A stretch of 64,000 nucleotides of DNA from Takifugu bimaculatus (GCA_004026145.2 CP034986.1:2288255-2352254); one strand, 5' to 3'. Positions 11,154 to 22,780 are shown, numbered from the stretch's first letter. The notes: generated from the letters alone by a model not told the origin. A program made the numbers and translations.

Positions 11154-11619
11154 ATGTGTTTACTTCAGTGTAAAGCAGTAGAATAGAAAAATGACCATTT
11201 TCAACAATTTTAGATATCCTGTAGTTTCAGAAAACTCACAAAATAGAAAAAGGCTCTTCTGTGGTTGATTTATAGATATTTGATTTATTGTGTACATTCT
11301 ACATTGTTCAGGATGTTCAGGATCCTTGGTACAATAAAGGAGGAAATAACCAACACACACTTGATTGTCTTGTCCTCCAACTACCAACGAATCATGGTGG
11401 AGGAGCTTAAGTGTCCTCAACATCCCAGAATCTGTTTTGTCTTAATTTGCCCCTCATAAGGCCTCCAATGGGAAAAGGGTACTAGGTGGAGGGCCAGATA
11501 AAGCACAGACCTCAAAGACATTATCAATTAGGAACAGCATATCCCACTTAGTGACCAGGGGGCCTAGGCCTGTGGTTGGAGCACATTTGTGTGCGACCAA
11601 TGGCTGGGACTTTGTCTAT

Positions 11620-12030
11620 GGGCCCAGATCGTCCAAACATAAAACAGAGACATGAGTCTGTCTAGCAGCAGGGTCTGGGGCCATATGCATTAGGTGATAG
11701 GCCATGGCAGGGTCACACAAGGATAAAAAGGAGCTCAAGGAAATCCTCAGCAGAAATAAAAGTTCCTTTTTCACATGCTCTGATTCTGAGAAGAAGGAAG
11801 TCAATAGAGAAGTTAAGCATGACATGAAAGCAGCCAAGCTATCGTACAAAACCACCCCTTTTACACATGGTCCTGCTGTATCTGCTATCAGTATCTGCCA
11901 CAGGCTGTATGTCCAGGGCTTTATTTCCCCAGGTTTTTGATTGGTGCAACAACTGACTGGAGCTAAATGTCACTAAAACCAAAGAGATTGGTGGTGACTT
12001 TTCCAACAAGCACTTGCAGCTGTTTCATGT
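11620..12030 (+). mobile_element. Degenerate LINE fragment
   Basis: The translation 'DKKELKEILSRNKSSFFTC...REVKHDMKAAKLSYKT' and the later word 'ELNVTKTKEI' (in another frame near 11,960) resemble the linker and post-catalytic parts of CR1/L2-type LINE proteins. The copy at ~22,240-22,650 is the same relic. It sits between the acidic-tail gene and the orphan ITIM tail, where V/I sequence is missing. Confidence 0.4.
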
Positions 12031-12123
12031 TTCTTATTTAACAAAAAAATATCCTTAAAGTTAAAAAAAGACTGTAGATAATCCAGAATGCACAGCTGTT
12101 AATTTAGTGTGGCATATAAATTT

Positions 12124-12858
12124 TTTAAATTCTGTTTGGAAATGCAACCAAGTTGGTGTGTGGGGGTGAGTATCACTTTAACTCATTCCTTGTTATGTCA
12201 GTATAGGTTCTGTTTCTACATTGTTACTTTATAAAATAATTTGTGACTGGTGATGTCTATTGTCTCCCTGAATTACACAGTAATGACATCATAACTAGCT
12301 TAATATAAAGTGAGAGGACAAATTTGTTGAAATACTTAAATGATTGTCTGAAACGGCATCGCGGATATCACAATTTCTGATGCATCTCGTTACAGATGAA
12401 GGAAACCATCTTGTTTTGGTGTATTTCCTCAGTGCGGCCTGGATATTTACCATCATTGTGGTTGTTTTATTATCCATTTCAGTTTTTATGACAAAGAGGA
12501 AAAACAGTCATCACTCTCTGGGTAACTGATGTAATATATTTTGAAGATTCCTAAAGGTAAACTGGGAAAATTACTTTAAAAAAATGTCTTCCTGTGTTTT
12601 AAAACAGACTCTCAATCAAGATTCCAAACTTCATCCACAGCAAATGCAGAGGTGGAGACAATTTTGATTTATTTATTTTTTAAAGTTTATATGTATAAAT
12701 AATCCTTATGTACACACAATAACTTACCCTTTATCACATATCTCCAGGGCTACCAAGAGGAAAACAACCTCCATTATGCAGCTTTGAGGAACAACCAGCC
12801 CAACAGATCAATGCAGAACAGACAGAATGAATGTGTGTACTCTGCTGTGAGGCTGTAG
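12124..12858 (+). pseudogene. Orphan NITR 3' half: I-domain end, TM and ITIM tail exons
   Basis: A short remnant of the end of a V/I exon (TTCTGTTTGGAAATG...GGGGGTGAGT, ~12,128-12,172) is followed by three intact exons: 12396-12521 (TM, VLVYFLSAAWIFTIIVVVLL), 12608-12651 (linker) and 12748-12858 (GYQEENNLHYAALR... with CVYSAVRL and stop). Splice sites and phases equal those of the complete gene at 36,170. Sequence AATAAA lies at ~12,979. No V/I exon precedes it, so it is either a gene remnant or an alternative ITIM tail for the gene at 9,348, whose V/I exon ends in the same phase. Confidence 0.75.
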
Positions 12859-13544
12859 ATGTCTTGTTGTCATTGGAGCTTAACACAGGACCTAATTAAG
12901 TATTTTGTATTTACTCATACCGGTTTCTACATTTTCAATTGTATCATTTATCAGTCTCGATGAAACAAAGTTTTCCTAATAAAGTTGTTTTTTCTGGCCA
13001 TGTCAACAAATGATAGATTACCTCCATATATTTATATTCACTTTATGAAGACAAAGCTTGTATCGTGCTGTTGCTTAATTTGTGAAGTCAAAAGCTCCAA
13101 CAATGGTTTTCACAAGCATTCATATCCATCGGACTATTAAGTTGACCAAAACACCCACTGGATGAGACAAATGCTCCATTATGTGATCATGACCATGTAA
13201 ACAGCAGCAGGCTATGTCTTGGATACATAGAAATGCTAAGGCAGGGGCAGTATTATCCAAAGGGTTGGCGTACTCCTGCTGTGGCCACCGTGGTCTCTCC
13301 TTCCTGGAACTGCAGGAATGATTTTTGCTTATTTGGGATCCAACTTGCCAGCAGTTTAGAAAATGTTTAGCTCTCTTTGTTGACCTTTTTTGTGAAACTT
13401 GGGGCATAAAGACTAACAAAACAGATAACAAAATTGAACACAATACAAACATTAATTTTTGATTTAATTAAAAATGACTACCTGCTCAAGATTCCCAATA
13501 CAACTGAAACCTTGACATCTGTCTGCTGCTTTTTGAATCTGCAG

Positions 13545-13612
13545 ACCTTGGTTAGCTTCCTAATTGGTGCATCAGCATTCAGCATGATGAAAAGCAGTCA
13601 CAGCTGCCATTG
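13545..13612 (+). pseudogene. Relic of a second TM exon type
   Basis: After CTGCAG, a segment similar to 21,404-21,526 reads through 'LVSFLIGASAF...MKSSHSCHC' but carries a stop in the expected phase (GGT TAG). Matching relics are at 25,951-26,018, 38,733-38,800 and 49,771-49,842, each downstream of an ITIM exon. Confidence 0.5.
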
Positions 13613-13998
13613 TTAAGATATAATCAATTACAATTTTATTTTGCAACAAAAGACCTTCAACACTTTTATTAGAATTGTGAAAAAACTGCCCAAGGGATTT
13701 TTGTCCATCCCTTATGTTATCCCTTTTAGGGGACAGGTGGCCGCTTATCCCACTTCTAACTCACAAAGACAAACAACTGTTCATGCCCTCATTCACTTCT
13801 AATGTCAGTGCACATGGACACGGGGAGAACAGGCAAACTCTGCACAACCCCCCCCCCCCCCGACTGCAGGAACCTTCTTGCTTTGTGGCAGCCATTTTAG
13901 CCCCTACATAACCGTGCCACCCCTGTGTCAGTTCACCTCATGTGTGTCTCCCCTTGTGTTGTGCCACTTTCATCATGTTGTGATTACTGATCACAAAG

Positions 13999-14089
13999 TG
14001 CCATAATCATAAAGCCTAATCTTTACAAATATTATATTATGGTTATGCCATAATCATAATCTTTGAAAATATTATGATTATGGCACTTT
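13999..14089. repeat. Nested palindromic repeat, copy 2
   Basis: The arms TGCCATAATCATAAT and ATTATGATTATGGCA are exact reverse complements around CTTTGAAAAT. A further TGCCATAATCATAA upstream makes the structure nested. It lies just left of pogo copy B. Confidence 0.75.
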
Positions 14090-14094
14090 TGAAC

Positions 14095-15129
14095 TACCAT
14101 ATTTTCACTGTAATAAAAGGCGCAGTCTCAGTTACGGGTGCTATTTCTGTATTTAAAACATATATAAGGCGCACCGTATTATTAGGCGCATGCTAAAACA
14201 TACAGTAAAAAATGACAACAGAAGTAAAACGGTGAGTTTCTTCACATTTATTGAACAAAATATTCATTCTTCTGCCACAAAACCATCAAAGTTTTCATCT
14301 TCTGTATTTGAATTAAACAGCTGCACTATTTCAATGTTTAACATCCCAAATTCCTCTTCTTCATCATCTGAATCAGACTCACCGACCGGTTCCGCTTCAG
14401 CGTTGATTTTGTGAAAGCTCTTACAATACATGAAGACGGTATCATAGCCCATGCATCTACAATCCACCCGCATATGGTGGCATAACTTGCCCGCCGCTGC
14501 CTCATAGTCTTTGTGAAGGAGTGTTCGCCTTCCTTCATCCAGCGCTCTGTCCGTTTCCGTGGCAGCCGAGAACCACGGTGAACGACGACTTCTTGTGCCC
14601 CGTTGTGCGTATCGCCACCGTGCTGGTCCCTTTTTCTCCACTTTGTGGGTCAAAGGGATGTCAAAAGTCAAAGGGATCTCATCCATGTTGGTGATGTGGC
14701 TGGGCGCGGTTATCTTGTCGCGGCAGTTGGTGCGGAAGATGGCTGCCCTCTCCTGGTAATCCGCGGGCAGCCGCTGCGCAACAGTTGTCCTCGCGCGTAT
14801 GGAGAGATGCCGCCTCCACATAAAGCGAAAATATTAAGATTGCTCGATTGCCATTTTCGTTAAATATTTTCATATTTAATGTCCTGCAGTTTAAAGTAAG
14901 CCTCATTCATACGTGTCTCACTTGACCGGCGCCATTTTAGGGGATCCTTACGCGTAGGTGTGTCGCTAATCGATTAGCGGAGCGTTTACCGTAGTGCACC
15001 CACCAAAGGCGAACTGCAGATTTTGGAACTCAGTCCACACACAAGGCGCATCATATTATAAGGCGCACCGTCAATTTTTGAGAAAATCTTAGTGTTTTAG
15101 GTGCGCCTTATAGTCATGAAAATACGGTA
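14095..15129 (-). mobile_element. Pogo-like DNA transposon, copy B, both ends present
   Basis: The left end is TACCATATTTTCACTG and the right end TCATGAAAATACGGTA. GGCGCA/TGCGCC motifs lie inside both ends. The ends fit TA target duplication. Minus-strand translation between 14,264 and 14,821 gives 185 residues: a piece of the CENPB-type HTH (WRRHLSIRARTTVAQRL), the first catalytic-region motif 'NMDEIPLTFDIP', then the acidic C-terminus. The catalytic core between them is deleted, so it is non-autonomous. A near relative is copy F at 50,601. Confidence 0.8.
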
Positions 15130-15130
15130 C

Positions 15131-15670
15131 TTGTAGAACTCCACAGCCTCCACCTAATCTCTTTCTCTAAGAGCTGGTCATAGTTTTGGTCTAGACATCC
15201 CAAAGTCAGTGACTAGTTACTTTGTCTTTGAGGCGTTGAGGTGTATATGGTTCATGTGGCTGCAGGCATTCCATGAACAGGCTCCTACGCTCCATCTGAT
15301 TGTTGTTACTCCATCTCTTTGTTGTCCCTGATGCATCCCACAATGGCTGTGTCATCGACAAACTTCTAAATTTGGCACAGCTCAAAGTTGTAGTAAAAGT
15401 CTAATGTGTACAGGGTTAATAGTAGAGGGCCCAGCACTGTGCCCTGGGGTGCTCTTGTGCTGCTAATCACAGTGTCTTTCAGGCTGGTATACCGTGGCCT
15501 GTCGGTGAGATACGGTAGCTGGAGAACCAGGAATCCAGGTCCACTACTATCATGCTGAGTTTGTCCCGTGCTGCGGTGTGAGGTGAGTTTCACTGGTCAG
15601 AAGACATTCAGCTCCCTGGGAGGATTCTTCTTAAGAACTGGGATGATGCATGTCTTCCACAATGTCTTTA
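15131..15670 (-). mobile_element. CR1/L2-type LINE fragment
   Basis: Minus-strand translation near 15,366-15,593 reads 'PYLTDRPRYTSLKDTVISS' and 'RAPQGTVLGPLLLTLYTLDF', the conserved 'GxPQGxxLxPLLFxLYT' block of LINE reverse transcriptases. It begins exactly at the right end of pogo copy B. The duplicate is at 51,508-52,050. Confidence 0.65.
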
Positions 15671-16914
15671 CACACTAACATACATATACCTGCATCCCCC
15701 CCATGCACACAACCTCACAAAACAACAAACATTTGTATACTTGCACATACTCTCCACATACTTGAACAATCATTGTTTGTACCTTCCATTGCACCACATG
15801 ATCAATTTGCCATTTAAATCAAATTGATCCAGTGGCCATATGTTTTAGTCTGTTCCGAGTAGACCCCCAGTTTACAACATTCAAAACCAGCAAAAGTTAG
15901 GCTTGATATTTAGCTGAAAAATAATTCAAACTGGCCACTCGGCCATGCTCAATTTATAATGTGTGTTCTGCTGTTGTAGTTTTATTTTGTAGAGAAATAT
16001 TTTAAAACTTGTAACAATACGAAAATGTTTTAGAATGTGTGCGTCAGAATAACACTCAAAGGTTATAAGAAATTAATTAGAAGCCCAAGGGCTTAACTTG
16101 CAAGACCACAGAAGTCTAACACTGAGAAATATCTTGTATCCATTGGCTACCTCATCAGTATAATCTATACAGCCACAGCATCAGACTATGGCATAGGATG
16201 TTGCACAACATAAAACAATTTAAGGCACACCTCAAATATTGACATACGGGAATGTGATGTTATTGATTGATCTTTGTAAAAATATAGTTCATAGATTAAA
16301 GACTTTTTTATTCGTGTAGTGACACCAGTCTGAGTTTGGGGTGATGTTAATTTCACATGAAGTCAACCATAACTATACTATTGCAAACAGGTACCTCTAT
16401 GATACCATCACGTCAGGACCAATGTAATCACTGTGGGTATACCATGCTGTTGATATAAGGTCACACACGAATCACATCGTAATTTAGTGTGAAAAAAGGT
16501 TGAAAAGTAAATGACATGTGCTTTGAACAGGAAGTAGAAGTGTCTGCAGAAGCGGGAATTTGAGATACAAAAAAAACAAAGGCACAGCATGGAGAAGGAT
16601 GTACCGGTATATATCAAGGCTTTCTTCATTAATTTGAAGTAAAAACACAACAGCCCTCCTCCCATGACACAAGCAATTATAAACGCCTAAAGGAACATGG
16701 TCAAACAAGTGTTTCATGAAACTAATTACTGAGCATTTACTTGAACCACTGGATCTTTGTTTTGCCATGAACTAGTCCAGCGTGCACTTCCTGCCCAAAT
16801 GTAGCAAGCCTATGCACCAGCACTCGCACCAATTAAGGCAGAAATGACAGAAAATAGATCGCTAAATGTATTAGTTCTCTCAGGCAAATCTTTCATCTTT
16901 ATCAGCCAGATTAC
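15671..16914. other. Noncoding flank shared with 52,051-53,290
   Basis: No supported exon was found. The stretch is nearly identical to 52,051-53,290 upstream of the intact gene at 53,421, which shows that the two regions are duplicates. Confidence 0.5.
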
Positions 16915-17042
16915 ATGTGATCGTGTTTCCTGTATGTCACACCCTCAAGTCATCTCTGGCTGCCCAATCAGACACAAGCTCTGCATTTCTCAGTGTACAA
17001 AGAACCAGTCTTCTCTTCACTCTGCCCAACACTTGGAGCAAG
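16915..17042 (+). promoter_or_regulatory. Proximal promoter of type II NITR (LINE-broken gene)
   Basis: TGTTTCCTGT (ETS-type core, 16,924-16,933) and a CCAAT box (16,964-16,968) are present, in the block shared with the genes at 9,348, 36,170 and 53,421. Confidence 0.5.
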
Positions 17043-19626
17043 ATGGCATCTGCAAAGTTTGTTTTCTGTCTGATGTGCTTCGAGAAAATTGGTGAGGTGA
17101 ATATATGTATATATTATTAATTACACATTTTCTTATTAATTTCTTAATAATATTAATCTTCCTCCTTTTGTGCTTGCTGTTTAATTTTCTCTTAAACAGC
17201 TACAAGGGAATTTTCTCCATCTTTGAATTGGAAGACCAATTTTATCTTGGTCAAACCTGGACAGAACCTGACTTTGCCGTGTCTTCACAGAGATGATTTT
17301 TCTACCAGGATCTCTTGGTTTAAACAAATTCTGGGAGAGAAGCCGAGGCTGATCTGTATGTACTGGATATCAAGTAAACTTTGGATATTTGTGAATGACT
17401 TCAAAACCAATCCACGTTTCCAAATACATCCTGGTAACAAAGGAGCTTATCTGACAATATCAGATTTGGAGTTATCAGACTCAGCCACCTATTACTGTGT
17501 AAATCGGTATTTAACAGTATTTGACTTTCTAGAAAGTTATGTCATTGTAGAGGGTTTAGGGTTGACCATAGATCAGTCAGCATCACATTCTATCCAAGCA
17601 GAAGGTTCTGTGACGCTGAATTGTACAGTACATACTGGGTGGACTTGTGATGGGGATCACACTGTTTACTGGTTCAGAAACTCTGGACCATCTCAACTGG
17701 GACTCATGTACAGCCATACAGGCAGGAATAAGCAGTGTGAGAGGAAAACCAACACCTGTTTCTACAGCTTCTCCATGAAGAACCTGACCACTTCTCAGAC
17801 TGGGACCTACATAGACATTGAACGCTATGCCTCATCTGTACTGGACTACATCTCCACCTCTATAGACAGTTTCACCACCCAGAAACAGATCACCATGTAC
17901 CCTAATCAGAAGCCCTGGATGAATAGGGATGTCCGTCTCCTGCTGAAGGCCTGTAACATCACCTTCCGATCGGGGGATGCACAAACCTACAGCACAGCCA
18001 GAGCTAACCTGAAGCAGGGTATTAAGAAAGACAAACACGACTACAAGCTGAAGGTAGAAGGGCACCTCCATCGTGCCAGTTCCAAAACATTCCACCCCAG
18101 CTTGTCTCAATGACTATCGTCCAGTAGCACTCACTCCCATCATAACAAAGTGCTTAGAGCAGCTGGTCTTGGCACAACTCAAATCCTGTCTCCCCCCCAA
18201 CCCTGGACCCCTGTCCTCTCACAGCTGGACAATAAAGACACATATGCCCGAATGCTGTTCATAGAGTTCAGTTCAGCATTTAACACTGTCATCCCCTCCA
18301 AGCTGATAACCAAACTAAGGGATCTGGACATCAGCACCTCCATCTGCAACTGGTTATTGGACTTTCTGACCAATAGACCACAACATGTGCGGTTAGATCA
18401 TCACTGCTCCCCTACCCTCACTGTAAACACTGGAGTACCACAAGGCTGTGTGATGAGCCCATTCCTCTACTCCCTTTTCACCCATGACTGCAGAGCTATA
18501 CATGGTTCCAACACCATCATCAATCACCACGGTGATTGGCCTCATCAAGGATAACGATGAATCAGCTTACAGGGAGGAGGTGGACCGCTTAGCTACGTGG
18601 TGCCACAACAACAACCTGCAACCAAAGAACTCGTCCTGGACTTCAGGAGGAAGACGGACATCCACCCACCCATCCACATCAACGGAGCAGTGTGTGTCCA
18701 GCTTCAAATTCCTGGGGATCCACCTCTCACAGGACCTCACCTGGACGACTAACTGCTCCAGTTTGGTGAAGACGGCTCACCAGCGTCTCTTCTTCCTGAG
18801 GACTCTGAAGAAACACCACCTCTCTTCAGACATCCTGGTGAACTTCTATCGCTGCTCCATCGAGAGCATCCTTACCAGCTGTGTTACGGTCTGGTATGGG
18901 AACTGTTCTGCCTCAGACCGGAAGACATTACAGAAGGTGGTGAAGACCGCCCAGCGAATAGCTGGAGCTTCTCTTCCTTCCATTGAGGACATATACAGGA
19001 GGCGTTGTCACAGGAGGGCCAAGAAGGTCACTAAAGACTCCTGTCACCCAGCGCATGGACTGTTTACCCTCATGCCCTCTGGGAGGCGCTACAGGAGCCT
19101 CCGGACAAAAACCACCAGGTTCAGAAACAGCTTCTTCCCCACTGCTGTATCCCTGCTGAACTCCAACCCCTCTCACTTTACCTCCCTGCACTATTTACAT
19201 CTGTTATTTGCACTACCCACTTCCGGTTACTTGCACTGCTTTCCATACTTTGCACATTCTTACCATATTGTATCATTATTGTATAGTTAAAACATTGATC
19301 CTGTAGGAAATTCAGCACCATAGTTACAGCCTGTATATATATTTATCTTGGTTGCAAAGACTTTTATATACCCTTTACATATCTGTGAACTCTGTAAATA
19401 CAAACATATAGATTGATATCATAAACATATTCATTGTGTGTATATATTGTATATACCCATCACAGTTTTATTCGCTACTTAAGCACTTCTGGTTAGATGC
19501 TAACTGCATTTCGTTGCCTTGTACTTGTAACATGTGTAATGACAATAAAGTTTAATCTAATCTAATGTGCTGTTGCAGCATGTGGACACATTCTGTTTGG
19601 AAATGGAACCACGCTGGTGCTTGAGG
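17043..19626 (+). pseudogene. Type II NITR disrupted by a LINE inside the I domain
   Basis: The signal exon 17043-17091 (MASAKFVFCLMCFEKI) and the V/I exon from 17,200 are intact through the V domain (ISWFKQ, DSATYYCVNR) and most of the I domain (CDGDHTVYWF, NTCFY, SQTGTY). The reading frame then enters a LINE at ~17,811 and stays open to a stop at 18,111-18,113. The rest of the I domain (CAVAACGHILFGNGTTL) resumes at 19,566 and ends in a normal donor at 19,626. A splice-compatible TM exon (21,404-21,526) and tail exons lie downstream but are damaged. If transcribed, it could give a secreted V-I fragment fused to LINE residues. Confidence 0.85.
17811..19565 (+). mobile_element. 5'-truncated CR1/L2-type LINE inside a NITR exon
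   Basis: Translation shows the reverse-transcriptase blocks 'YRPVALTPIITKCLEQLV', 'FSSAFNTVIPSKLI', 'NTGVPQGCVMSPFLYSLFT' and the C-terminal 'FKFLGIHLSQDLTW ... CVTVWYGNCSASDRK ... FRNSFFPTAVSLLN'. Several frameshifts separate them. The 3' tail is AAAGTTTAATCTAATCTAA, a short-repeat tail. It is in the same orientation as the host gene. The insertion replaces about three bases of the host (TACTATTGTG in the relative at 54,188), and no clear target duplication is visible. Confidence 0.85.
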
Positions 19627-20384
19627 GTGAGTGTGTTTGAAATCATTTTATTCAAAAGGTTTATACAAGTTGTTAAAGTGCTACATATTTTTGTGCAGAT
19701 TATTTTATATATATATTGTACAAATAATTTACATAATATCCAGTTTTTAAAAAAATTAAGCCAGAATCCACTAATTTATTTTATTGTCCATAGAAAGGTT
19801 ACCCCCAGTTAGCAATGTTCAGTTGGTTTCAAAATATATAGCGATTGATAGAAAAATTAACCTTATGTTTAAACAGATATGGCCTAAATACCCCCTGATT
19901 CTCTGTTATATGGAGCTTTTAGTTTCTAACATGTGGAGGAAATGTAACATTTATAGCCCATTTTAAATTTTACATGCAGATGGAACCAAACAGGTGTTTG
20001 AGGGTGAATTACCTTCTATGTTCATGACTCCGGTATTCTGAGTTTCGACTGTTATGACTTTAACTTGGATTCAGGAATTTGAATTGCTTATTTGATTTGT
20101 TCATATATAAGACAAACTTGTATTTTTACCGAAATATTGACACTGCAGAATTATAATTCTGACTTCATTATCAATAACTTATATTTAAATCACATTCATA
20201 CCATGACTTAAATTGAACTCAAACAGAATTTGCTTATTTGACCTGGGCACAGATAAACGGGAGGGTTTCTTTTGTTATGCATTTACTGGTTTGTTGAAAA
20301 ATATGAGCATACAAGCATTAAGACTGTCTCAAAAATGCTGTCACAAATGCATACAAATTATATTTAACTTAAATGTGTTATGGG
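19627..20384. other. Intronic/intergenic flank with a second I-exon end remnant
   Basis: Mostly AT-rich with no exon. At ~19,980-20,007 the words TGGAACCAAACAGGTGTTTGAGGGTGAA repeat the end of a V/I exon plus donor, which suggests a small partial duplication. (The quoted words are separate pieces: TGGAACCAA, CAGGTGTTTGAGGGTGA.). Confidence 0.35.
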
Positions 20385-20870
20385 AAGTCAAGGAGGCCTG
20401 GACCCAGATGCAGAGTAGCAGATACGGCTCTTTATTGATAACAAAAAGGTGCAAAACGCAGGAATCAATCAAAGTAGCAACGGAAACAACTCTAGCAAAG
20501 TAACAACAGAAAATCAGAAACAGAAAATCTACAAACTAAAAATCACCATAAAAGGGAAAAACTGTCGAGAAAAAGTACAAATGAAAACGCAGTGACGAGG
20601 CACTGGAACAAACTCACACGCTGGAAGTAAACATGGAAAACAGGCGAGGCGAAAAACTGGAGAGCACAGAGGGTGGGAGCTAGACGCTGTGGCGAACCAA
20701 CAATCCAGCACCGGAGGCAAAGAGAGGGGAGTTTAAGTAGCCGCTGAATTAAGGTAATGCGCTGCAGGTGCGCCAGAGGCTCAGCGCTCATCAGAGTTTG
20801 GCCTGTCCCTGCCTGCCGATCCTGCAGGTGGGGGGAGGAGGCGAGAAACCCGAGCCACAACAAAATGGTT
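20385..20870 (-). repeat. Unclassified interspersed repeat, possibly LTR-like
   Basis: Base composition changes sharply from the AT-rich flanks. On the minus strand a TATA-like GCTACTTAAAC (plus 20,731-20,741) precedes AATAAAG (plus 20,430-20,436) by ~300 bp, an arrangement like a promoter plus poly(A) of an LTR. A structurally parallel block lies at 55,640-55,985. It was not recognised as a named family. Confidence 0.35.
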
Positions 20871-21403
20871 CTCATCTCTCAAATAATAAAAGTCAACAAA
20901 GTCACAAAAATGAAAAAAGAAATGAGCATGGCAAGCCACTAGTTTTACCAGGTCTGGTTTTTGGCAAATCTGGCTACTAGCACAAAAGTCTTTGTTTTTT
21001 ACATTACATGTTTCAAAGCAGTGTGACATGTTCACAGTGACTGTAGAGAGGTGACTCCTCAGCGAAAAGGTGCAATTTATGATAAGTTTTATTTCTGAGT
21101 TGCAAATACCTGAACAAAAGCTTTGTGTGGACATATTGTAGCCAAACTAGGAATTTGACGATGATAACTTGGATTTAGATTATGAACCTCAAAAACAATT
21201 CTTTAATTGGCTTAAACTTGCAATAAAAGGCCATTCCACCTCAACTCATTGGTTTCAGAGCCTGGGTACTTGAGAAAAACTTATTCAACAGAACTGGTGG
21301 TTGGAGTAAATCGCTAACTGTACTTGTTCAAGCTCTACTGCCTGTTCTTCTTCACCATGGAACTGAAGCCTTGACCTCTGTCTGCTGCTGTGTTCATCTA
21401 CAG

Positions 21404-21780
21404 ATGATAAACACTCTCAGTTCTCAGTTTACTTCCTGTGTGGTGCATCATCATTCAGCACCTTTCTGGTAGAGTATCTGGCTTTCTCGGTGTGCATGAT
21501 GAACAGTCACAGCTGCAATTATAAAGGTGTGATTAATTACACTTCTGGGCTTATTTTAGAGGGTAATTTTACATTTCTAACATCCCATTTTATTTTTCAG
21601 AATCGCATGTAAGACTCACCTCTATTCAAACCAAATGTATTTTTTATTAGTCAGAATAAAGTCGTTCATGAAATATTCAAAAGGCACTGAGTTCATTGTT
21701 GTCATTTACAGGATTGTCCAGATGCAGATGGTTCTGTTTTGTGGAAGAAGAAGATGAAAAGAGAACATACCTGGACTGAA
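21404..21780 (+). pseudogene. Damaged acidic-tail cassette (TM exon plus two tail exons)
   Basis: A TM exon of 123 nt with correct phases (21404-21526, after CTACAG and before GTGTGA) encodes a hydrophobic segment (FSVYFLCGASSFSTFLVEYLAF). Homologs of the two acidic-tail exons of the 9,348 gene follow at ~21,602-21,640 and 21,714-21,780. The first has lost two bases and its donor (AAATGTATT for AAAGGTATT). The second has lost four bases. The cassette is therefore non-functional as read. It shows that the acidic tail originally had its own TM exon. Confidence 0.6.
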
Positions 21781-21785
21781 TGTGT

Positions 21786-22780
21786 TTACTTCAGTGTAAA
21801 GCAGTAGAATAGAAAAATGACCATTTTCAACAATTTTAGATATCTTGTAGTTTCAGAAAACTCACAAAATAGAAAAAGGCTCTTCTGTGGTTGATTTATA
21901 GATATTTGATTTATTGTGTACATTCTACATTGTTCAGGATGTTCAGGATCCTTGGTACAATAAAGGAGGAAATAACCAACACACACTTGATTGTCTTGTC
22001 CTCCAACTACCAACGAATCATGTTGGAGGAGCTTAAGTGTCCTCAACATCCCAGAATCTGTTTTGTCTTAATTTGCCCCTCATAAGGCCTCCAATGGAAA
22101 AGGGATACTAGGTGGATGGCCAGATAAAGCACAGATCTCAAAGACATTATCAGTTAGGAACAGCATATCCCACTTAGTGACCAGGGGGCCTAGGTCTGTG
22201 TTTGGAGCACATTTGTGTGCGACCAATGGCTGGGACTTTGTCTATGGGCCCAGATCGTCCAAACATAAAACAGAGACATGAGTCTGTCTTGCAGCAGGGT
22301 CTGGGGCCCTATGCATTACGTGATAGGCCATGGCAGGGACACACAAGGATAAGAAGGAGCTCAAGGAAATCCTTAACAGAAAGAAAAGTTCCTGTTTCAC
22401 ATGCTCTGATTCTGTAGAGAAGTTAAGCATGACATGAAAGCAGCCAAGCTATCGTACAAAACCACCCCTTTTACACATGGTCCTGCTGTATCTGCTGTCA
22501 GTATCTGCCACAGGCTGTATCTCCCAGGGCTTTATTTCCCCAGGTTTTTGATTGGTGCAACAACTGACTGGAGCTAAATGTCACTAAAACCAAAGAGATT
22601 GGTGGTGACTTTTCCAACAAGCACTTGCAGCCGTTGCATGTTTCTTATTTAACAAAAAAATATCCTTGAAGTTGAAAAAGACTGTAAATAATCCAGAATG
22701 CGCAGCTGTTAATTTAGTGTGGCATATAAGTTTTTTAAATTCTGTTTGGAAATGGAACCAAGTTGGTGTGTGGGGGTGAG
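21786..22780. repeat. Duplicate of 11,160-12,170 (3' flank with LINE relic)
   Basis: Nearly identical to the 3' flank of the 9,348 gene, including AATAAA, the LINE-like relic (~22,240-22,650) and the short I-exon end remnant near 22,742-22,786. It confirms duplication of the acidic-tail/ITIM-tail tandem arrangement. Confidence 0.75.

Larger units (their letters stand above)
276..14090. repeat. Segmental duplication unit A1
   Basis: This block matches 26,440-39,270 (A2) almost base for base, and its first ~8.2 kb also matches 39,210-47,614 (A3). It holds a pogo relic, a type I NITR pseudogene, a LINE relic, a type II NITR, an orphan ITIM tail and a TM-exon relic. Compared with A2, A1 has extra sequence at ~4,522-4,683, lacks ~336 bp at 6,660 (A2 33,155-33,490), and keeps ~2 kb (10.2-12.2 kb) that is missing from A2. 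Confidence 0.85.

Noticed and set aside
18484..19290. 268-codon frame downstream of NITR exon
   Set aside because: LINE C-terminal region inserted in the NITR gene, not a separate gene.
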